Of a stretch of DNA of 64,000 nucleotides, positions 1 to 8,580 are shown piece after piece. The notes beneath the pieces were generated by a model that worked only from the letters and a program-made list of their open reading frames with translations, had not been told where the DNA came from and did no database searches. Source of the stretch: Olsenella sp. KH3B4 (GTDB taxonomy: Bacteria > Actinomycetota > Coriobacteriia > Coriobacteriales > Atopobiaceae); contig FOHD01000001.1 in assembly GCA_900111695.1 (NCBI GenBank), forward strand, positions 186,001-250,000, written 5' to 3'. Each line of letters starts with the position of its first letter. The stretch's first letter is position 1. The position numbers and the translations under genes are program-made.

Positions 1-1702
1 CGAGCACTACGACAAAAAGGGCAATGAGCGAGGGAAAGAGTATGAAAATCCAATCTGTTACCACACCCACATAATAGAGCTCAAGATGATATGCAATCGC
101 AATTCCAGCGGAACCCAAGAGCGCAAGCGATGGTACATAAAATAGAGACCTAAAGCCAGCAAGGACGACGCGCCAGCGAGGAAGCGCCTGATCTCCTCTG
201 CATGCATGTGCTTTTCCCACGGCAAGAGACGCAACGATAATAAGGACCAGCGCCCAAACTTTGTAGAGCCACATTCCGCTCCATCCGCAATAGGCGCCGA
301 AAGACAACACAAGTACAAGAACAACTGACATGGCCGTATCAGCGATACGCATCAAGACACTTTGTTCGGAACAAGGATGCGACGACCGTCCACAAGACTT
401 CAGTGTCCAAAGAAATGCAACCAGTGAAAGAGCTAGGGCAGCCCCCCACGTTATGTAAGTTGTACCCCTGTGATACCACTGCCCGCCAATTTGCACATTG
501 TTCGACGCATCAACAAGCAGCGCCATCGAAAGGCAGGCAAAGGCGACGGCAGTCGAAACCGAGGGCTCGGGTTTGACCTCAGAGTCCCTCCTCCCTGAAC
601 AAACTTCTGATTTGGGTGCCGCGGGGAACTCCTTTGTCAAATCAAGGCCGATTGTCATCTTTCTCAGTTCGCTTGCCCCGCTAACACAAAGCTTCTCGTA
701 GCCGCGATGCCGATAGGTCGCAACGCTGGCCGGAGATATCCCCAGATCGGATCCGATCGTCTTTGCAGTGGCCCCTAGGGCGGTTCGAGCAAGAACCGAA
801 GCCTCACGCTCAGTAAGAGTGTTTCTCGAAGCTTCAGCAAGACGCCGCTCCATGCGGCTCACACTTTGCTCCAGGGATGCAGGCGCAGTCGGCCCCCCTC
901 TCACCGAGCAATCGTCCCCTGAAGAACCACAGGTGTTCACATCAGATCTACGCTCAGTCCAACGGACATGCAGGAGCAGCACCACCGAAAGCAGCACTAT
1001 GCAGAAGCAGAAGGATCCGAAGAATGATGCATCTTCAACTCCTGCGTCCAAGACGTCCATGCGATACTCGCTCACGAAGCTACGAAACGCGAGATACGCC
1101 ATGTGGCCGGAGAGCAAGGCCGGAACACTCCATGCGGCGCCACTCCTGCAAAAACACGCCCCTCCCGCTAGCGCAAGGACAAGGACCACGAGGCAGAGAG
1201 CGAGTGAGGGCAGAAACGAATTGGTCCCCCAAAGGCACACGAAAAGCATGCATGCCGTTGGCCACGAGCTTCCGAGCAAAAAAGACGCAACGACGCCCTC
1301 TCGTGATGGAGCGCCCTTGCAAATCCCATCCCCCAAGGCCGAGACGCCCCAACAAGAGACTGCCAGCGCCCCACAGGCAAACTCAACAATCGACATAATT
1401 TCATTGAGCGTGACCTGCTCCTCCGTGATGAGACCGTCGAAACCACGTACAAACGCATAAGACTCGGCAATGACAAGCCCCGCGGTAGCAACCCATCCCA
1501 AGCGCACCAGAATGACGTGGAGATGGACCAAGGCGTGCTTTTGCTCCTCGCCGAAGCACGGCTCCAGCAAGCCAGCAATCACTACCAGAATGACCGCAAG
1601 AGAAAAGGCGCCCATGTCAATTTGCCCAGGAACCATAGGCCCAAAGTTCCACACCCCATACGGCATTGCCGCAAGAATTGCAGTCCAGATACACCAGCCC
1701 AT
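1..1702 (-). CDS. Membrane-bound LuxR-family regulator with internal HTH (partial, C-terminus off window)
   Basis: The frame is open from ATG at 1702 (AGGAG just upstream) to the left edge, at least 567 residues with no stop. Residues about 1-250 hold several hydrophobic segments. Residues about 296-346 form a textbook LuxR/GerE helix-turn-helix beginning LTEREASVLART, with GISPASVATYRHRGYEKL as the recognition region. Unusually, the protein continues past the HTH with a charged linker and at least five more hydrophobic segments (for example TYITWGAALALSLVAFLW and ALVLIIVASLAVG). Coriobacterial LuxR proteins normally end at the HTH, so this is either a mid-protein HTH or an in-frame fusion of two such regulators. 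It lies 104 bp downstream of arcA in the same orientation. The signal sensed is unknown. Confidence 0.8.
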   Translation of the reverse strand, partial: MGWCIWTAILAAMPYGVWNFGPMVPGQIDMGAFSLAVILVVIAGLLEPCFGEEQKHALVHLHVILVRLGWVATAGLVIAESYAFVRGFDGLITEEQVTLNEIMSIVEFACGALAVSCWGVSALGDGICKGAPSREGVVASFLLGSSWPTACMLFVCLWGTNSFLPSLALCLVVLVLALAGGACFCRSGAAWSVPALLSGHMAYLAFRSFVSEYRMDVLDAGVEDASFFGSFCFCIVLLSVVLLLHVRWTERRSDVNTCGSSGDDCSVRGGPTAPASLEQSVSRMERRLAEASRNTLTEREASVLARTALGATAKTIGSDLGISPASVATYRHRGYEKLCVSGASELRKMTIGLDLTKEFPAAPKSEVCSGRRDSEVKPEPSVSTAVAFACLSMALLVDASNNVQIGGQWYHRGTTYITWGAALALSLVAFLWTLKSCGRSSHPCSEQSVLMRIADTAMSVVLVLVLSFGAYCGWSGMWLYKVWALVLIIVASLAVGKAHACRGDQALPRWRVVLAGFRSLFYVPSLALLGSAGIAIAYHLELYYVGVVTDWIFILFPSLIALFVVVL

Positions 1703-1806
1703 ACTTCTCCTCGCAGGCGCCCAAATCCGGTGCAAGGATAATCGACTGAATACAATAAATAACAATCAAATCGGCAATGGGTATGACAGCCCCTCTCGCC
1801 GCCCGC

Positions 1807-3057
1807 CTACTTCACGGCATCCCTCCAGAACGCCATGCTCATGCAGTGAGGGCCGCCACGACCGCGGGAGAGCTCTGCCGAGGGAATCTCCAGGAGGTTT
1901 ACGCCGGCGTGGTAGAGGATGTCGTTGGTGACGGCGTTGCGCTGGTAGACCATCACCGTGCCGGGACGCACCGCAAGGGTGTTTGAGCCGTCGTTCCACT
2001 GCTCGCGGGCGGCGGCAATGGGGTCGTCTCCGCCGCACTTGATAAGACGAACGGCAGGAAGCCCCAGCGCGCTGGCGAGCACCTGGTCCAGCGTCCCCTC
2101 CATCTGGGAGATGCGGGTCTCGCCCTCATGCGCCCCACGCGTGATGGAGAAGACCTTGAGCGTTCCCAGAATACCGGGGTGAACCGTGAAGGTATCGACG
2201 TCAACCTGCGTGAAGACGGTGTCGAGGTGCATGAAGGAGCGCTTGTGCGGAATCGAGAAGGCATAGACGGCACGCACCTGGGAGTCCTCGCTCCACAGCA
2301 GGTGCTTGGCAAGCCGGTCGATTGCCGCCGGCTGCGTGCGCTCGGAGATGCCCACGCCAATCACGCTGGCACTCAGCACCAGGATGTCACCGCCCTCGAT
2401 GTGGTAGGGGCTCGCCGGGTCATACCAGATGGGCGCATGCTCGTACTCGGGGTGATACATGAAGAGGTAGCGGCCAAAGAGCGACTCGCGGCGCCTTGTC
2501 GCCGAGCGCATGCGGTTGAGGCTCACACCCGTGCCAATGACCGAGAAGGTATCGCGCGTGAAGTACACGTTGGGAATGGGGTCCACGAGGATGGGGTTCT
2601 CGTCTCCCCCACCCGCCTCCATCACATCGGCAAGCGAAGCGTCCTTCACCGAGGTGAGGTCGACCTCGTCGGCGCGAACGCCCGTGATGGCCTTCTCCAC
2701 AAGCTCGAGCGGGTCGTCGATTGCCTCGAGGCGCTGACGCACGGCCTCGCGCACGCCAGGCCCGTCGATACCGCATTCGGAAACGTAGTCGCGTATGAAC
2801 TCGCCACGCGCTGCGGGCTTTGCCGAGAGGGCATCGGCAACCAGTTGGTCCAGGTAGAGCACCTCCACGCCCTCGTCGCGGAGCATCTGGGCAAAGCGGT
2901 CGTGCTCTGCCTGCGCGGTCTCGAGGAACGGGATGTCGTCAAAGAGCAGTCGCCCGATGTTGTCGGGCGAGAGGTTGAGAAGCTCGTCTCCTGGCCTATG
3001 GAGCATGACCTTGCGCAGCTCGCCGATCTCCGAGCCAATGTTGAGCCCCGTTGTCAT
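1807..3057 (-). CDS. arcA: Arginine deiminase
   Basis: Hydrolyses L-arginine to citrulline and ammonia in the cytoplasm, the first step of the arginine deiminase pathway used for ATP and acid resistance. The 416 residues match the family length. Family motifs are in order: FTRDTF near 166, IEGGD near 220, MHLDT at 276-280 (active-site His277 and Asp279), and the C-terminal GGPHCMSM with the nucleophile Cys at about 405. FTRDTF replaces the more usual FTRDPF. ATG at 3057 has GGAGGG six bases upstream. No arcB, arcC or arginine/ornithine antiporter gene lies in the window, so the rest of the pathway must be elsewhere. It is transcribed divergently from ppk. Confidence 0.96.
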   Translation of the reverse strand: MTTGLNIGSEIGELRKVMLHRPGDELLNLSPDNIGRLLFDDIPFLETAQAEHDRFAQMLRDEGVEVLYLDQLVADALSAKPAARGEFIRDYVSECGIDGPGVREAVRQRLEAIDDPLELVEKAITGVRADEVDLTSVKDASLADVMEAGGGDENPILVDPIPNVYFTRDTFSVIGTGVSLNRMRSATRRRESLFGRYLFMYHPEYEHAPIWYDPASPYHIEGGDILVLSASVIGVGISERTQPAAIDRLAKHLLWSEDSQVRAVYAFSIPHKRSFMHLDTVFTQVDVDTFTVHPGILGTLKVFSITRGAHEGETRISQMEGTLDQVLASALGLPAVRLIKCGGDDPIAAAREQWNDGSNTLAVRPGTVMVYQRNAVTNDILYHAGVNLLEIPSAELSRGRGGPHCMSMAFWRDAVK

Positions 3058-3140
3058 CGCACCCTCCGTAATGCCTTGGTAAGCACCTGCCGACCATCTT
3101 GACGATACCCCATGAGAGCCCGTTTTGTGGTTTTGAGCCC

Positions 3141-3149
3141 TGCTAGAAT
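3141..3149 (+). promoter_or_regulatory. Extended -10 promoter element for ppk
   Basis: TGCTAGAAT is an extended -10 box (TGn followed by TAGAAT) in the arcA-ppk divergent region. No strong -35 is visible, as expected for an extended -10. A transcript starting near 3157 would exclude the upstream in-frame ATG at 3112 and supports the ppk start at 3205. Confidence 0.5.
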
Positions 3150-3204
3150 CAGGACCAGAACAATCAATCCATTCGCGCGGAAACGCGTACGGGGAGGAAT
3201 GGCC

Positions 3205-5961
3205 ATGTCGGAGCAGCAGAAGGCACCGTCAGAGAATGCGGAGTCTCGGAAGGCAAAGGCGCGCGGCAACGCCCTCGAGAAGGCAGCCGCGGCATTTGCC
3301 GATGACGCCACCGAGAAGGACGAGACGGGCGCCCGCCGCAAGCGCGACTTCTCCTACACGCAGAACCGCGAGCTCAGCTGGCTACGCTTCGACTGCCGTG
3401 TGCTCGACGAGGCGTTTGACGAGACGGTCCCCCTCTTCGAGCGCCTCAAGTTCTGCGCCATCTTTGGCTCCAACCTCGACGAGTGGTTCATGATTCGCAT
3501 CGGCGGCCTCTCCGACCTCGCCTCGCTCAAGAACCAGCCGCGCGACAACAAGTCAAACAGGACGCCCGCCGAGCAGCTTGACGACGTCTTTGCCGCCCTG
3601 CCGGCAGACGTCGCTCGCCAGCAGGAGGCGCTTTCCCTGGTGGAAGGCGAGCTTGCCTCCCACGGCCTTCAGCGCGTGACGCCCGACGCGTACACGCCGG
3701 AGGACCGCGCGGCCCTCTCGAAGTACTTCGACTCGCGGCTTGCGCCCATCATCTCCCCCATGGTCGTTGACCCCCGCCACCCCTTCCCCAACCTGAGGAA
3801 CGGCCGCCTGTTTGTGGCCTGCACGCTCAACGGTCCTGACGAGACTGGGGTCCTGGGCATCATCGAGGTGCCCGCCTCAGAGTCGCGTGTGGTGGAGCTG
3901 CCCTCCGGCGCCAGGACCTTCCGCTACACCCTCATCGAGGACGTCATGCGTACCTTCCTCGACCGTAGCTTTGGCGACTACGTTCCCAAGAAGTCGGCGG
4001 TGCTGCGCGTCACGCGCAACGCCGACATCGACCCCGACGGCGAGGGCGTCGAGGAGGAGGAAGACTACCGCCAGCACATGAAGAAGATCCTCAAGCTGCG
4101 CCAGCGCCTGCAGCCGGTGCGGCTCGAGGTATCCGGCGAGCTTGGTCGCAAGTGGGAGGCGCTCGTCTCCCAGGAGCTTGGCCTTGAGGAGCGCCGCGTC
4201 TTCCACGTGAACATGCCGCTTGACCTGGGCTACGTCTATGGCCTCGAGGCAAAGATCCCCGATTGGGCACACGCCGGGGTTGTCTTCCCGCCGTTCGAGC
4301 CCCAGCCCTCCCCCATGGTGAGCCCCAAGCTCCCCATGCGTGGCCAGGTGGAGGACCACGACGTCCTTCTCACCTACCCGTACGAGAGCATGTCTCCGCT
4401 CCTGCGTCTCGTGCGTGAGGCCTCGTCAGACGACCAGTGCATCTCCATCAAGATCACGCTCTACCGCGTCGCCAAGAGCAGCCACCTCTGCGAGAGCCTC
4501 ATCGCCGCGGCGGAGGCAGGCAAGGACGTCACCGTCCTCATGGAGCTCCGCGCCCGCTTTGACGAGGAGAACAACATCGCCTGGGCCGAGCGACTTGAGG
4601 ACGCCGGCTGCACCGTGATCTATGGCTCCGAGGGCTTCAAGTGCCACTCGAAGATCTGCCAGATCACCTACCACGACAACACTGGCATCAGCCGCATCAC
4701 CTGTCTTGGCACGGGCAACTTCAACGAGAAGACCGCCAAGCTCTACTCGGACTTCATGCTCATGACGGCCAACCCCACCATCGGCGCCGACGGCAACACC
4801 TTCTTCCGCAACCTCTCGCTGGGCAACCTCCGCGGCTCCTACCAGCTGTTGGGCGTGGCGCCGGCGAGCCTCAAGCCGCTCGTGATGCGCGGCCTCGACC
4901 GCGAGATCGAGCGCGCCCGCGCCAACCAGCCCGCGCAGGTATTCCTCAAGATGAACTCCCTCACCGACCGCGACGTGATTGACAAGATCGCCGAGGCCTG
5001 CGAGGCCGGCGTGCGCGTCCTCATGATCGTGCGCGGCATCTGCTGCATCCGCGCCAATGTCCCCGGCAAGACCGACGGCCTTGTGGTGCGCCAGATTGTG
5101 GGCCGCTTCCTCGAGCACGCCCGTGTCTACGCCTTTGGCGCCGAGTCCGACACGATCTACCTCTCCAGCGCCGACATGATGACGAGAAACACCGAGCGCC
5201 GCGTGGAGATTGCCTACCCTGTGCTCGACCCCACCTGCCGCGCGCTGGTCACGACCTTCGTGAACATCCAGCTGGCAGACAACGTGAAGGCGCGCCAGCT
5301 CACCGCCGAGGGAACCTGGGAGAAGGTCCCGCGCGAGAAGGGCGAGCCGCCCATCAACAGCCAGGAGGTCCTGCTCGCCCTCGCCCGCGTGCGCGCGCAC
5401 GCCAAGCACTCAGAGGTCACCGAGCTCACGCCCTTCTCACGCATCGAGAAGATTCCGCACGGACTTGCGCAGGCGCTCTCCTCGCTGCCCGCAACGGGCG
5501 GCTACGACCACCCGCATGTTGCCGAGAAGCTCGTCGCCTCGATCGACCCCACGTCAGAGACCACGGCGCGCATCACCGAGCGAGAGGAAAAGCGCAAGGA
5601 AGCCAAGAAGCAGGAGGAGAAGCACGCCGCACAGGTTGCCGAGCGCGTGCTCACCGCTGCCGAAGACGCAGAAGTGGAAGAGGAGGTCCGCACAGACGAG
5701 GAGCCGGCGAAGGCAGAGGCCTCCGCACCGCAGGAGGGCACCCAGCCTGAGACCGCACCGGTTGCCGAGGAGAAGCCGGAGGCGGCCGCGGCAGCCGAGA
5801 CAGAACCCGCAGCGCCAGCCCCCGCATCGGTCCCCGCCCCCACCCCCGTCACGCCGGCGCCGACACCCGCCCGGAAGAAGCGAAGCCGCATCGCCACAGC
5901 TTTCTCACTCATTGGCCGCGGTTTTGGCGTACTCTTTGGCGGACCGATGGACGAGGGCTAA
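3205..5961 (+). CDS. ppk: Polyphosphate kinase 1 with long disordered C-terminal tail
   Basis: Reversibly transfers the ATP gamma-phosphate onto polyphosphate. The N-terminal PPK1 domain (QNRELSWLRFD, then SNLDEWFMIR) and the catalytic core are present. The autophosphorylated histidine lies in FKCHSKICQITY (His481), followed by GTGNFNEKTAKLYSDF. The start at 3205 has GGGGAGG seven bases upstream; the ATG at 3199 is too close to that site and 3112 lies upstream of the promoter. The protein has 918 residues against about 690-720 for the family. The extra roughly 200 residues include a charged stretch, an Ala/Pro/Glu-rich low-complexity segment, and a final basic-hydrophobic segment (RIATAFSLIGRGFGVLFGG) that could be an amphipathic helix. 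Confidence 0.95.
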   Translation: MSEQQKAPSENAESRKAKARGNALEKAAAAFADDATEKDETGARRKRDFSYTQNRELSWLRFDCRVLDEAFDETVPLFERLKFCAIFGSNLDEWFMIRIGGLSDLASLKNQPRDNKSNRTPAEQLDDVFAALPADVARQQEALSLVEGELASHGLQRVTPDAYTPEDRAALSKYFDSRLAPIISPMVVDPRHPFPNLRNGRLFVACTLNGPDETGVLGIIEVPASESRVVELPSGARTFRYTLIEDVMRTFLDRSFGDYVPKKSAVLRVTRNADIDPDGEGVEEEEDYRQHMKKILKLRQRLQPVRLEVSGELGRKWEALVSQELGLEERRVFHVNMPLDLGYVYGLEAKIPDWAHAGVVFPPFEPQPSPMVSPKLPMRGQVEDHDVLLTYPYESMSPLLRLVREASSDDQCISIKITLYRVAKSSHLCESLIAAAEAGKDVTVLMELRARFDEENNIAWAERLEDAGCTVIYGSEGFKCHSKICQITYHDNTGISRITCLGTGNFNEKTAKLYSDFMLMTANPTIGADGNTFFRNLSLGNLRGSYQLLGVAPASLKPLVMRGLDREIERARANQPAQVFLKMNSLTDRDVIDKIAEACEAGVRVLMIVRGICCIRANVPGKTDGLVVRQIVGRFLEHARVYAFGAESDTIYLSSADMMTRNTERRVEIAYPVLDPTCRALVTTFVNIQLADNVKARQLTAEGTWEKVPREKGEPPINSQEVLLALARVRAHAKHSEVTELTPFSRIEKIPHGLAQALSSLPATGGYDHPHVAEKLVASIDPTSETTARITEREEKRKEAKKQEEKHAAQVAERVLTAAEDAEVEEEVRTDEEPAKAEASAPQEGTQPETAPVAEEKPEAAAAAETEPAAPAPASVPAPTPVTPAPTPARKKRSRIATAFSLIGRGFGVLFGGPMDEG

Positions 5962-5976
5962 CGCAAGGACACATGC

Positions 5977-7308
5977 ATGACGACAACGAGGCTCAAGATC
6001 GAGCGTATGGGCTACGGCCCAGAGGCGATTGCGCACGACGGTGACGGCAAGACCGTTTTCGTGACGGGTGGCGTGCCAGGTGACACGGTGGAGGCAGAGA
6101 CCGATGCCGACGAGGCGCGCTTCTCCCGTGCGCATGTGACCAAGGTGCTCGAGGCCTCGCCAGACCGCGTGACACCACCGTGTCCCTTTGTGGACGTCTG
6201 CGGCGGCTGCCCCTGGGCACACCTCTCCTACGAGGCGCAACTTGCTGCCAAGCGCTCCGGCGTCGTTAACGCTCTCGTGCGCCTGGGGGGCTTCCCGACC
6301 GAGACTGCCGAGGCCCTCGTGGCACCCATCGTCGCCCCCGGCGACCCCTGGGGCTACCGCAACAAGGTCGAGCTTGCCGTGGAGACCCAGCGCGGGCGCG
6401 CCGTGGTGGGGATGCATGCGGCAGGATCTGCCAGCGTGGTGAAGGTCCCTGCCTGCCCGCTTCTGGACACCAAGTTCAAGGGCGTCGTGAAGGCCGTGCA
6501 GGGGGCAATGAACTTCCTGGCGGGCTCTCGTGACCTGGGACTCGAGCGCGTGGGCATTCGCGCTTCTCGGCGCACGAAGGAGCTCGAGGTGGCCCTCTGG
6601 GGTGCGCCCGGTCCCTTCCCGCGCCCGCAGGTGGCCAAGGTGCTGGGCGATGCCACGAAGGTGACATCCGTCGTGCGCGTCATGCAGAAGGGGCCAGCCA
6701 AGGCACGCCGCATTGCCGGCATCGAGCGGCTCTCGGGCAAGGGCTCCTGGGGCGAGCTTGTGGGCAGCGAGTCCATGCGTGTCTCGGCGCCCTCATTCTT
6801 CCAGGTGAACACCAGAGGCGCCGACAAGCTAGTCTCGCTGGTGATGGAGGGGCTCTCCCCCACCGAGGACGAGGAGGCCATGGACCTCTATTGCGGCGCG
6901 GGCACCTTCACCCTGCCGCTTGCGCGCAAGTCCGGCTTCGTCTCGGCAGTCGAGTCCTATGGACCTGCCGTGAGGGACCTGCGTCACAACCTTGATGCGG
7001 CGAACCTCACCAACGTTGACCCCATAGGTGGAGACGCCGGCATCGAGTTTCCCGACGTTGATGCGGACGTTATCGTGGTTGACCCGCCCCGCGCGGGGCT
7101 TGCGGCAGACGTGGTCGCGCAGCTCTCTGACCAGCCGGCGCGCGCCATTGCCTATGTGTCCTGCGATCCCGCAACGCTTGCACGCGACCTTGCGCGCTTC
7201 CGCGACGAGGGCGTGTTCGAGCCCGTAAGCGTGACGCCGGTCGACCTCTTCCCGCAGACCTTCCACGTTGAGAACGTGACCATCCTGCATAGAGTAGACG
7301 CGCGATAG
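5977..7308 (+). CDS. Class I SAM-dependent RNA (uracil-5) methyltransferase, RlmD/TrmA-like
   Basis: Predicted to methylate C5 of a uridine in 23S rRNA or tRNA. The N-terminal 60 residues resemble a TRAM RNA-binding domain. A [4Fe-4S] motif follows with Cys69, Cys75, Cys78 (CPFVDVCGGC) and a fourth Cys near 160 (PACPLLD). The C-terminal Rossmann domain has DLYCGAGTFTLPLA for SAM binding, VVDPPRAGL, and YVSCDPATLARDL carrying the nucleophilic Cys. Length (443) fits the family. ATG at 5977 follows AAGGA by seven bases and lies 15 bp after ppk, so the two are probably co-transcribed. The target base cannot be assigned from sequence alone. Confidence 0.92.
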   Translation: MTTTRLKIERMGYGPEAIAHDGDGKTVFVTGGVPGDTVEAETDADEARFSRAHVTKVLEASPDRVTPPCPFVDVCGGCPWAHLSYEAQLAAKRSGVVNALVRLGGFPTETAEALVAPIVAPGDPWGYRNKVELAVETQRGRAVVGMHAAGSASVVKVPACPLLDTKFKGVVKAVQGAMNFLAGSRDLGLERVGIRASRRTKELEVALWGAPGPFPRPQVAKVLGDATKVTSVVRVMQKGPAKARRIAGIERLSGKGSWGELVGSESMRVSAPSFFQVNTRGADKLVSLVMEGLSPTEDEEAMDLYCGAGTFTLPLARKSGFVSAVESYGPAVRDLRHNLDAANLTNVDPIGGDAGIEFPDVDADVIVVDPPRAGLAADVVAQLSDQPARAIAYVSCDPATLARDLARFRDEGVFEPVSVTPVDLFPQTFHVENVTILHRVDAR

Positions 7309-7613
7309 CTCCGTGCGGACTTTTGGGCACAGACGTATGCCAGGCAAACAATTTGCCACAACGCACAGCCCCAGGAAGACCGAATATTACTGCGCCACTC
7401 CGTTTGCGTACAACCTGGCAACACCACGTTTACCCGCAAATCCCCCTCTTTTGCTAGGAATAAACCGCAGCTCAGCGGCCAAATTCCGTGTCTCGCAGCT
7501 CTTTTTAGACCGTAGGCAGAATAACGTTGCGCACCGCTGCGGAAACGTGTAAAAAGATTAAGACCTTGGGTAAGGGGCCCAGGGACGAGAAGTTCAAGTG
7601 AGAGGAACGCAAC
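7309..7613. other. Intergenic region upstream of the ferredoxin gene
   Basis: These 305 bases hold no convincing gene. They are more A/T-rich than the flanking genes. The right third carries the ferredoxin promoter at 7527-7555. A TAAACCGCAG string near 7461 resembles strings around 57.1 kb, but the similarity is too short to call a repeat. Confidence 0.5.
7527..7555 (+). promoter_or_regulatory. Sigma70-type promoter of the ferredoxin gene
   Basis: TTGCGC at 7527-7532 and TAAAAA at 7550-7555 are separated by 17 bases, with a TG one base before the -10. It lies about 60 bases upstream of the ferredoxin start. Confidence 0.5.
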
Positions 7614-7799
7614 ATGAAGGCTTCTGTCAACGAGGATTGCATCGGCTGCGGTCTCTGCGAGGGCACCTGCCCCGACGTCTTCAGCATCGGCGACGACGGC
7701 GTGGCGCACGCCATCGAGGGCGACGTGCCCGAGGACGCCGAGGACGGCGCCCAGGAGGCGGCGGACAACTGCCCCGTCTCCGCCATCACCGTCGAGTAG
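7614..7799 (+). CDS. Ferredoxin, single [4Fe-4S] type
   Basis: A 61-residue acidic electron carrier. Cys9, Cys12 and Cys15 (CIGCGLC) plus a distal Cys53 in NCPVSAI supply four ligands for one [4Fe-4S] cluster. Cys19 (GTCP) is the usual remnant of the second-cluster site. The central region is strongly acidic (EDAEDGAQEA), as in clostridial and Thermotoga-type single-cluster ferredoxins. GAGAGGAACGCAAC precedes the ATG. The gene has its own promoter and a strong terminator, so it is monocistronic and probably well expressed. Its redox partners are not encoded next to it. Confidence 0.94.
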   Translation: MKASVNEDCIGCGLCEGTCPDVFSIGDDGVAHAIEGDVPEDAEDGAQEAADNCPVSAITVE

Positions 7800-7828
7800 C
7801 CCACACGGCTCACACGGCTTTGGCACAG

Positions 7829-7862
7829 GCGAGGGGGTCGCAGAAGCGGCCCCCTCGCTTTT
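7829..7862 (+). terminator. Rho-independent terminator after the ferredoxin gene
   Basis: GCGAGGGGG (7829-7837) pairs perfectly with CCCCCTCGC (7850-7858) and is followed by TTTT. Confidence 0.9.
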
Positions 7863-7938
7863 CGTATGCAAGTCGTCTGCAGCCGCTTGGCCAGAACGAC
7901 TATGCTACGACTTGATACACCCACGTGATTGGAACCAT

Positions 7939-8562
7939 ATGTACCTGGCATCGCAATCCCCCAGAAGGCGCCAGCTCCTCGAGGCGGCAGGCTTCTCCCT
8001 CACCATTGTTCCCGCAGACATTGACGAGACCCGACTTGAAGGCGAGACGCCTTCGCACCTGGTCGAGCGCCTTGCGTGCCAGAAGGCCGAAGCAACGCGC
8101 CTGGCGCTGGCAGGTAAGGCGACCGATGACGTACTTCTCGCCGCCGACACCATTGTGTGGACCGAGGATGGCGACGTGCTGGGAAAGCCCGCAGATGAGC
8201 AAGCCGCCTGCGCCACGCTGCGCGAGCTCTCGGGCCGTACACATCACGTCTCCACTGGCGTCTGCCTCATGCAGCTGGACCGCGCCGCAAACGCAGTCGC
8301 CACCAGATCCTTCATCGAGACCACACGCGTCTCGTTCTTCGACCTCACAGACGAGGAGATCCGTGCCTACGTGGCCTCCGGCGAGCCCATGGACAAGGCA
8401 GGCGCCTACGGCATCCAGGGCAAGGGAAGGCTGCTCGTGAGCGGCATTGAGGGCGACTGGGCAAACGTCGTGGGACTGCCGGTTGCCCGCGTCGTGCGGG
8501 AGCTCGAGGGTCTTCTTGGCAGACAGGACCTTGTAGCCCGCTGTCTGGACGCACAGGACTAG
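7939..8562 (+). CDS. maf: Maf-family nucleotide pyrophosphatase
   Basis: Maf proteins hydrolyse non-canonical or modified nucleoside triphosphates (house-cleaning dTTP/UTP or m7GTP pyrophosphatases). The N-terminal signature reads YLASQSPRRRQLL. LLAADTIVW near the middle carries the catalytic Asp, and GAYGIQG is the conserved C-terminal loop. I place the start at ATG 7939 because Maf proteins begin directly with this strand; an upstream TTG at 7912 would add nine unrelated residues. The result is 207 residues, normal for the family. The following peptidase gene starts 18 bp later and may share the transcript. Confidence 0.9.
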   Translation: MYLASQSPRRRQLLEAAGFSLTIVPADIDETRLEGETPSHLVERLACQKAEATRLALAGKATDDVLLAADTIVWTEDGDVLGKPADEQAACATLRELSGRTHHVSTGVCLMQLDRAANAVATRSFIETTRVSFFDLTDEEIRAYVASGEPMDKAGAYGIQGKGRLLVSGIEGDWANVVGLPVARVVRELEGLLGRQDLVARCLDAQD

Positions 8563-8580
8563 CAAGCGAAGGGACAAGGC

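Noticed and set aside
3112..3204. Extended N-terminus of ppk from ATG 3112
   Set aside because: The stretch contains the extended -10 promoter, encodes unconserved Arg-rich sequence, and a better ribosome-binding site precedes 3205.
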